Of a stretch of 64,000 nucleotides of DNA, positions 60,401-64,000 are shown in pieces; position 1 is the stretch's first letter; the number at the start of each line of letters is the position of its first letter. Below the pieces are notes generated by a model. The model searched no databases and was not told where the DNA came from. It saw only the letters and a list, made by a program, of their open reading frames with translations. Location of the stretch: positions 1-64,000 of the forward strand of contig WGLW01000016.1 in assembly GCA_016125405.1 (NCBI GenBank), read 5' to 3'. The stretch is from Alphaproteobacteria bacterium. GTDB taxonomy: Bacteria > Pseudomonadota > Alphaproteobacteria > Caulobacterales > Hyphomonadaceae. The translations under genes and the position numbers were made by a program.

Positions 60401-60776
60401 CGAGCACGGGCTGGTGGCCGGTCAAGTCAAGCAGCAGGCGGATGCCCTTGCCGCCCACCATGGTGGGACGCGGTGAAAACGGGTTGGCCCAGCTCAGATT
60501 GACGGCCAGCTGGTCGGCCGTCAGGGGCGGCGTGTTGGCGCTGGGCCCTTTGACCGTGAGCTGTTTCAAAGTGAGACCGCCCAGGTCCAGCCGGGTGATT
60601 TTGAGGGTGCATTTCAGGCCCTGCCCGGCGCACCAGGCCCGGCCCACGGCCTCGCCAATGGGCTGGCGGGCCAGCAGAATCGCCACAACCAGAACGAGAC
60701 CTATCGCCGCAAGAGTGCGCCAGAGCGGCCATTTGCCGGGCTTTTCGTGGGCAGGTGCAAGGGATTCTTCAGCCAT
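57456..60776 (-). CDS. ydbH: YdbH-type AsmA-like intermembrane lipid-transport protein
   Basis: 1106 residues. A single N-terminal membrane anchor (WPLWRTLAAIGLVLVVAILLAR, about residues 17-38) is followed by about 1050 residues of beta-rich sequence, with many short strands of the AsmA/TamB-like groove. The C-terminal part, with GVIHFQLAGSDAIKIEGAEWPFAGGFLRI and LEGLNPAVLSGAAFKTRISIDGPLVDLLN, is the conserved YdbH domain (PF11739). The protein spans the periplasm to carry phospholipid between membranes, together with YnbE and YdbL downstream. The ATG at 60776 starts the anchor region; six more residues are possible. The length is larger than E. coli YdbH (about 880). Confidence 0.9.
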   Translation of the reverse strand: MAEESLAPAHEKPGKWPLWRTLAAIGLVLVVAILLARQPIGEAVGRAWCAGQGLKCTLKITRLDLGGLTLKQLTVKGPSANTPPLTADQLAVNLSWANPFSPRPTMVGGKGIRLLLDLTGHQPVLGDLDPTVQKFASQPPGGGPSPKIDLQNITLVANTPLGPVEAKGQLEMTGLDDLTLHLAAAPIKLSGPAAAMDLRSFQVDAKTSGATITGKATLDLKQFTAPGATIQDVKLDLDVNQADGVLKGQGAASAGEVSLKQGGVKGASLGADVEAAAIDLNKPPGSWLAAMRKLTLTGKSGAGSLFGAAWQDSDLNANLDPQSGGGASGDLSFVMNRLSHEKGAAEKLGVDGKLNLPAGFERASALQATGVARLVGAQLTKAGSEALGGAVETPLKDVAPNFSAAAARVLKQAGQSFDVSAPWSAEASEAGFAAALLGGATVKAKSGLALTLNGAGQAPVAAWSSDAAKGWTAAGTLLLSGGGGPHLALTLAGASGSTGKISASGAVEMQPWRVGEDTLAAKVSGLSFETAAGKAAGQDTGQNTGKAAGEVLLTTSGSLAGGIWTNLKASGAVTATWSPGAFAADAPRGLNVSWDKAAYGDTTFGAAALRYQPKGRLAELRGDAMAGDGTLGALNLPVSGKDYKAHAVLGATAVNWTSAKTVKVAFNTTAPSFTFDDPDAPAPVPTSAGSLSGTAELADGWRITGALNGAVVKTGQVSLAGIKAKLDLAGKAGGLSGSLANVEMAISDPQPKAKQLFEPETFSGSAKLANDVATFSGTFTLAKSGVQVASVTGQHNLKSSAGSLTFAPTPLLFRENGFQPSALSRLLIGPANVTGRVDISGGATWTAKDFNSTALVSLRKVGFVLASAGEFAGVSGDVEIADVLNMKSAPHQTITLDKVTLGLPIENGVIHFQLAGSDAIKIEGAEWPFAGGFLRIQPATFSFSAASNRIVAEAVDWSLASIIEMVKPPDLTATGKVNGTVPVLFSTGSAKIDHAALKSSPEGGVIHYTGSTGDAASQSNSSAKLLFDALKDFRYKELELDVDGDIAGRLTLQTRLEGLNPAVLSGAAFKTRISIDGPLVDLLNTTSQGNPTVNAIVDKVSAGAVN

Positions 60777-60915
60777 CGCAGCTAATCTATGCATTCGTTC
60801 TTGTCGAAAGACAGCGGACAGTTTTTACTGCCGATGAAGGCGTAGTCGCGACGTCAATAAGGTTGAGTGCGCGCCTTTGATACCTCGCCTCCTGCGGGAA
60901 CGATCTGGAGCACCA

Positions 60916-62307
60916 ATGAAACAGCGTGTGTTTGATTGGGGGCTGGGAGTGGCTGCGGCTGCTCTCCTGGGGACTGGACTGACCTACGTCGCCGTGAATT
61001 CGCACGTCAGCGAAGCCGCCACATCGACGGCGACGGCGACTGACAAGCCCGATCCGCGCCGCATGCTGGCGGCGATCACCAGCGCCGACCAGCTCGAAAC
61101 GCTCCAGCGCGAGATGCGGCAGGTGTCGATCCAGCGCAACGAAACGCTGAGCGGCGTGCTCGACCGCGTCGGCGCCCCGCGCGACCAGGCCAACGGCGCC
61201 GTCTACGCCGCCGGCGAACTGGTCGACCTGCGCAAGGTGCGCCCCGGCGACAGCGTCACGGCCTGGTTCGAAACCGATCCCGTCAGCGGACAGCAGAACC
61301 TTACCGGCCTCTCTCTCCGTCCCGATGTCGAGCGCCAGGTGCTGGTCTCGCGCGGCGCCGACGGACAGTGGGTCACCCACGAACTCAAGGCCAAGCTCAC
61401 CTCCAGCTATTCGCTGGTGACCGGAACCGTCGACCAGTCGATCTACGACAGCGCCGTTGCGCAGGGCGCCGCCGACCAGCAGGTCGTCGATTACGCCACC
61501 ATCTTCGGCTACGACATCGACTTCCAGCGCGAGATCCAGACCGGCGACAAGTTCGAGATGTTCTACGGCGCCTCGAAGGACGAGCGCGGCGACGTGATCA
61601 AGGGCGGCGACATACTCTACGCCTCGCTCGACGGCCAGGCGCTGAAGAAGGCCTTCTACCGCTTCACGCCTTCCGACGACGGCGTGACCGACTATTTCGA
61701 CGCCACCGGACAGAGCGCCCGCAAATTCCTGATGAAGACGCCGATCAACGGCGCGCGCATCTCGTCCAGCTTCGGCAATCGCGTTCATCCCATCCTCGGC
61801 TACACCAAGCTGCACAAGGGCACCGACTTCGCCGCGCCCACCGGCACGCCGATCTACGCGGCGGGCAACGGCGTCATCGCGCGCTACGGCCCCTTCTCCA
61901 CCTATGGCAATTACGCGCTGATCAAGCACGCCAACGGATACGAGACCGCCTACGGCCACATGAGCCGCTACGTGCCGGGGCTTCACGCCGGCAGCCATGT
62001 GCATCAGGGCCAGGTGATCGGCTATGTCGGCATGACCGGCGGCGCCACCGGGCCGCACCTGCACTACGAGGTCCACATCAAGGGCAAGCCGGTCAACGCG
62101 ATGAAGCTGAAACTGCCGACGGGCCGCAAGCTCACCGGCGAGCAGCTGGCCGCGTTCGATGCCGAACGTGACCGCATCGACGCCCTGCGCGCAGCCGAAC
62201 ACACCGGCGTCACGCTGGTCGCCGACCAGTCGCCGGCGGCCGATGCGGCGCAGACCTACCAGCAGGTTCCCGTCGTTGCCGCCAGCACGCCGGAATCGCG
62301 CGAATAG
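60916..62307 (+). CDS. M23-family metallopeptidase (LytM/peptidoglycan DD-endopeptidase type)
   Basis: 463 residues. An N-terminal membrane or signal segment (VFDWGLGVAAAALLGTGLTYVAV) is followed by a LysM-like/OapA-type region with LRKVRPGDSVTAWFE. The C-terminal M23 domain has HKGTDFAAPTGTPIYAAGNGVI with the metal-binding HxxxD and GGATGPHLHYEVHIKGKPVN with the HxH pair. Both zinc motifs are intact, so it is probably an active peptidoglycan hydrolase of the MepM/ShyA type in the periplasm. The ATG at 60916 is the first with a correct export segment. It diverges from ydbH. Confidence 0.93.
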   Translation: MKQRVFDWGLGVAAAALLGTGLTYVAVNSHVSEAATSTATATDKPDPRRMLAAITSADQLETLQREMRQVSIQRNETLSGVLDRVGAPRDQANGAVYAAGELVDLRKVRPGDSVTAWFETDPVSGQQNLTGLSLRPDVERQVLVSRGADGQWVTHELKAKLTSSYSLVTGTVDQSIYDSAVAQGAADQQVVDYATIFGYDIDFQREIQTGDKFEMFYGASKDERGDVIKGGDILYASLDGQALKKAFYRFTPSDDGVTDYFDATGQSARKFLMKTPINGARISSSFGNRVHPILGYTKLHKGTDFAAPTGTPIYAAGNGVIARYGPFSTYGNYALIKHANGYETAYGHMSRYVPGLHAGSHVHQGQVIGYVGMTGGATGPHLHYEVHIKGKPVNAMKLKLPTGRKLTGEQLAAFDAERDRIDALRAAEHTGVTLVADQSPAADAAQTYQQVPVVAASTPESRE

Positions 62308-62414
62308 GCGTTGCGAGGCTGCAGCACACAGTCGTCGAATCCCATCCACGGGATTGTCCGCCGCCCCCGCCCTGCGCTACCCCTGCGCGGGGACTTTGAG
62401 GTCGAGGGACTGTC

Positions 62415-62921
62415 ATGACGCTTTCCATCACCCTGGCTCGGATGCTTGCCGTCACCGTGTGCGCGGCGGGCGTCGCCACAGCCGCATCGGCGGAGCCCCG
62501 ATATCAGGGCCCGCTCGACTGGATGGTCGGCTGCTGGGAAACGGCTGACCACGCCAGTGTTCAGGTGTGGAGCGAGCCGGTGGGCGGCGTGATGTTTGGT
62601 TACGCCACGACGATGAAGGACGGCGCGCTGGCCTTCTTCGAGCAGGACCGCATCGATCTTCGCAACGAGCGCCCCAGCTATTCGGTGTCGCCCGACGGGG
62701 ACCGCTGGGTGGCGTTCGTGGCGCCCCCGCCCAAGCCGCCCGAACTCGACAAACGCGGGCGGCCGCTGCCGCCTGCCGAGGTCGCCACGTTCGAGAACAG
62801 CTCCAACGCCTATCCGCAGCGCATCCAGTATCGCTCGGACGGACGGCGCGGGCTCTCCGCCACGATCTCGAACCTGGACGGATCGCGCACGACCGAACTG
62901 AGCTGGGAGAAGTGCCGCTAG
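62415..62921 (+). CDS. DUF6265-type secreted protein
   Basis: 168 residues with a Sec signal (LARMLAVTVCAAGVATAASA, cleavage near residue 26). The mature domain begins LDWMVGCWETADHASVQVWSEPVGGVMFGYATTMKDG and continues with FEQDRIDLRNERPSYSVSPDG, the layout of the DUF6265 family (lipocalin-like). FENSSNAYPQRIQYRSDG is typical of the same family. Function unknown. It lies 107 bases after the M23 gene in the same direction. Confidence 0.8.
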   Translation: MTLSITLARMLAVTVCAAGVATAASAEPRYQGPLDWMVGCWETADHASVQVWSEPVGGVMFGYATTMKDGALAFFEQDRIDLRNERPSYSVSPDGDRWVAFVAPPPKPPELDKRGRPLPPAEVATFENSSNAYPQRIQYRSDGRRGLSATISNLDGSRTTELSWEKCR

Positions 62922-62947
62922 GCGCGAAGGCGGCCGCCGCCTGTAAC

Positions 62948-63592
62948 TCAGATCGACTCGATGCCGCCGAGAAACACGTTGACGGCGCGCTCCACCGTTT
63001 CGCCGATTTCCTCGGGCGTCGGCCGGTAGCTGGTATCCAGCAACGCGCGGAAATGGATGCGGGCGCGCACCAGATCGAAGAACACCGACGCAGCGAGGTT
63101 GTAGTCGCGCACCTTGATCTCGCCTGCCTCCGCGCGGCTGCGCAGGTACTCGGCGAGCGCGAGGCGCACGCGCTCCGGCCCGTGCCGCGCGAACGACAGC
63201 GCAGCGTCCGGAAACTTGCGCGCCTGGCCAACCATCAACCGGAACACATCCAGCGATTCCGGCTCGCAGAGTTTCGTCATGAAGCGCTCGCCGATCCGCC
63301 GCAGGCCTTCCTTCAGCGGCGCACGGGCGGCGAGTTCGATCTGCATCTGCTCGGTCAGCTCTTCGACGCGGCTGTCGATCATCGCCTCGAACAGCCCCTG
63401 TTTGCCGCCGAACTGGGCATAGAGCGTCGAGAGCGACCCACCGGCGCGGCGGACGATTTCCGCCATGTTGGCGGCCTCGTAGCCATATTCGAGGAAGACC
63501 TCGCGCGCCGCTTTCAGGAACGCGGCCCGGCGCATTTCCGCACGTCCGGATTCCGGCTCGGGGCGCGTATCTGTGGAATCACCGTGTGACAT
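62948..63592 (-). CDS. TetR/AcrR-family regulator of the adjacent efflux gene
   Basis: 214 residues from the ATG at 63592 (a TTG at 63595 would add one). The N-terminal TetR helix-turn-helix is clear: AFLKAAREVFLEYGYEAANMAEIVRRAGGSLSTLYAQFGGKQGLFEAMI (about residues 24-72). The ligand-binding C-domain has ARKFPDAALSFARHGPERV. It is divergent from an EmrA/HlyD gene, with a 24-base inverted repeat between them; repression of that pump gene and autoregulation are the expected roles. The ligand is unknown. Confidence 0.92.
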   Translation of the reverse strand: MSHGDSTDTRPEPESGRAEMRRAAFLKAAREVFLEYGYEAANMAEIVRRAGGSLSTLYAQFGGKQGLFEAMIDSRVEELTEQMQIELAARAPLKEGLRRIGERFMTKLCEPESLDVFRLMVGQARKFPDAALSFARHGPERVRLALAEYLRSRAEAGEIKVRDYNLAASVFFDLVRARIHFRALLDTSYRPTPEEIGETVERAVNVFLGGIESI

Positions 63593-63642
63593 CAATTCAG
63601 CCTATCCCGTCTCGATGCGGGCTTGATACTCGAATAACAGCG

Positions 63643-63666
63643 GTTACATTTCAACGGAAACGTAAC
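63643..63666. promoter_or_regulatory. TetR operator between tetR and the emrA-like gene
   Basis: Arms GTTACATTTC (63643-63652) and GAAACGTAAC (63657-63666) are inverted repeats with one mismatch, separated by AACG. It lies in the divergent intergenic region, 51 bases before the tetR start and 81 before the emrA start, as in many TetR-controlled efflux loci. Confidence 0.75.
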
Positions 63667-63746
63667 GCCAATTACATACAAGGCGTACGCAAGACAAACG
63701 AGCCTCCTCCCCAAAGCCGAGGCCGCATCTCGAGGGAAACAAGGCC

Positions 63747-64000
63747 ATGGCCCTTCAGCCGGTCAAGCTCGACGACGTTCGCCCCGCCCCGTCCGACCAG
63801 CCCGCCGACGCGGACGCCTCGACACCGCCCCCCGCCGCCGCAGCGGCCCCGGAAAAACCGGACTTCCGCAAGCGCGCCATGCCAGTCGCCGGCGCAGTGG
63901 TCGCCCTGGCGGTTCTCGGCTTCGGCGGCGAATGGCTGATCAACGGCCGCTTCCTCATCAAGACCGACAACGCCCACATCCGCGCCGACATCACCAACGT
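63747..64000 (+). CDS. EmrA/HlyD-family membrane fusion protein (cut by window end)
   Basis: The first 84 residues of a longer gene. A charged, proline-rich cytoplasmic segment is followed by one membrane helix, RKRAMPVAGAVVALAVLGFGGEWLI (about residues 42-66), then FLIKTDNAHIRADITNV. The TDNAHIRAD motif starts the first barrel-sandwich strand of EmrA-like fusion proteins (TDDAYV in E. coli EmrA). It would link an inner-membrane drug exporter to an outer-membrane channel. Controlled, by position, by the divergent TetR regulator. The partner exporter probably lies beyond the window. Confidence 0.88.
   Translation, partial: MALQPVKLDDVRPAPSDQPADADASTPPPAAAAAPEKPDFRKRAMPVAGAVVALAVLGFGGEWLINGRFLIKTDNAHIRADITN

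Noticed and set aside
1-64000. Search for tRNA, rRNA, CRISPR arrays, transposases, integrases and phage genes
   Set aside because: No cloverleaf-like sequence, repeat-spacer array or recombinase motif was recognisable. The only mobile-type genes are parDE.

Overview
The window is GC-rich, gene-dense DNA from an alphaproteobacterium that uses the CtrA cell-cycle circuit and a Caulobacter-type flagellar hierarchy. Four proteins of that circuit or hierarchy are encoded here: the response regulator CtrA, its inhibitor SciP (DUF1153), the phosphotransferase ChpT and the flagellar sigma-54 activator FlbD. This points to Caulobacterales or a near relative; the sequence alone does not give me the genus. 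I see no rRNA, tRNA, CRISPR array, transposase or prophage.

Layout. 1-14.3 kb is general metabolism: RidA, thiolase, a P-loop kinase, dodecin, an enoyl-CoA hydratase homologue, VOC proteins, the tRNA thiolase MnmA, a GntR regulator with its slipin (SPFH) partner, a hydrolase, a possible HEPN protein, a dicarboxylate symporter, a PQQ-type sugar dehydrogenase and RcnB. 14.7-39.3 kb is the motility core. flgK-flgL read leftward from a sigma-54 promoter, and fliK-flgD-flgE read rightward from a nearly identical sigma-54 promoter. A DUF3604 gene and a TonB-dependent receptor gene lie between these two operons. Then come sciP, the basal-body/export operon fliF-fliG-fliH-fliN-flbD-flhA-flhF-flhG (CtrA-like box upstream, intrinsic terminator downstream), fliI-fliJ on the other strand, and ctrA.

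39.4-50 kb is mostly secreted and membrane functions: a PQQ/cytochrome c dehydrogenase lipoprotein, DUF1003 and DUF4112 proteins, a small XRE-regulated membrane operon, a DUF3089 hydrolase, an M20 amidohydrolase, a calcium-dependent PI-PLC lipoprotein, VOC and ABM proteins, and a nitronate-monooxygenase-like flavoprotein. 50-52.5 kb holds cheR-cheY followed by chpT. 52.7-54.9 kb looks accessory: a parDE toxin-antitoxin pair and an unrecognised 446-residue protein. 55-57.4 kb has a secreted protein related to the one at 0.65-1.8 kb, a Tat-exported DsrE-like protein, and YdbL and YnbE. 57.5-60.8 kb is the AsmA-like YdbH bridge protein. The window closes with an M23 peptidase, a DUF6265 protein, and a TetR regulator divergent from a truncated EmrA/HlyD gene with a clear operator between them.

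How the genes fit together (inference from the known Caulobacter circuit). ChpT passes phosphate to CtrA. CtrA would activate the fliF operon, which carries flbD. FlbD with sigma-54 would then switch on fliK-flgD-flgE and flgK-flgL, the late hook genes. SciP would restrain CtrA. GANTC sites crowd the fliI-ctrA intergenic region, as expected if CcrM methylation tunes ctrA. The tools I lacked were homology search and promoter mapping, so family names rest on motif recognition and the regulatory sites are predictions.
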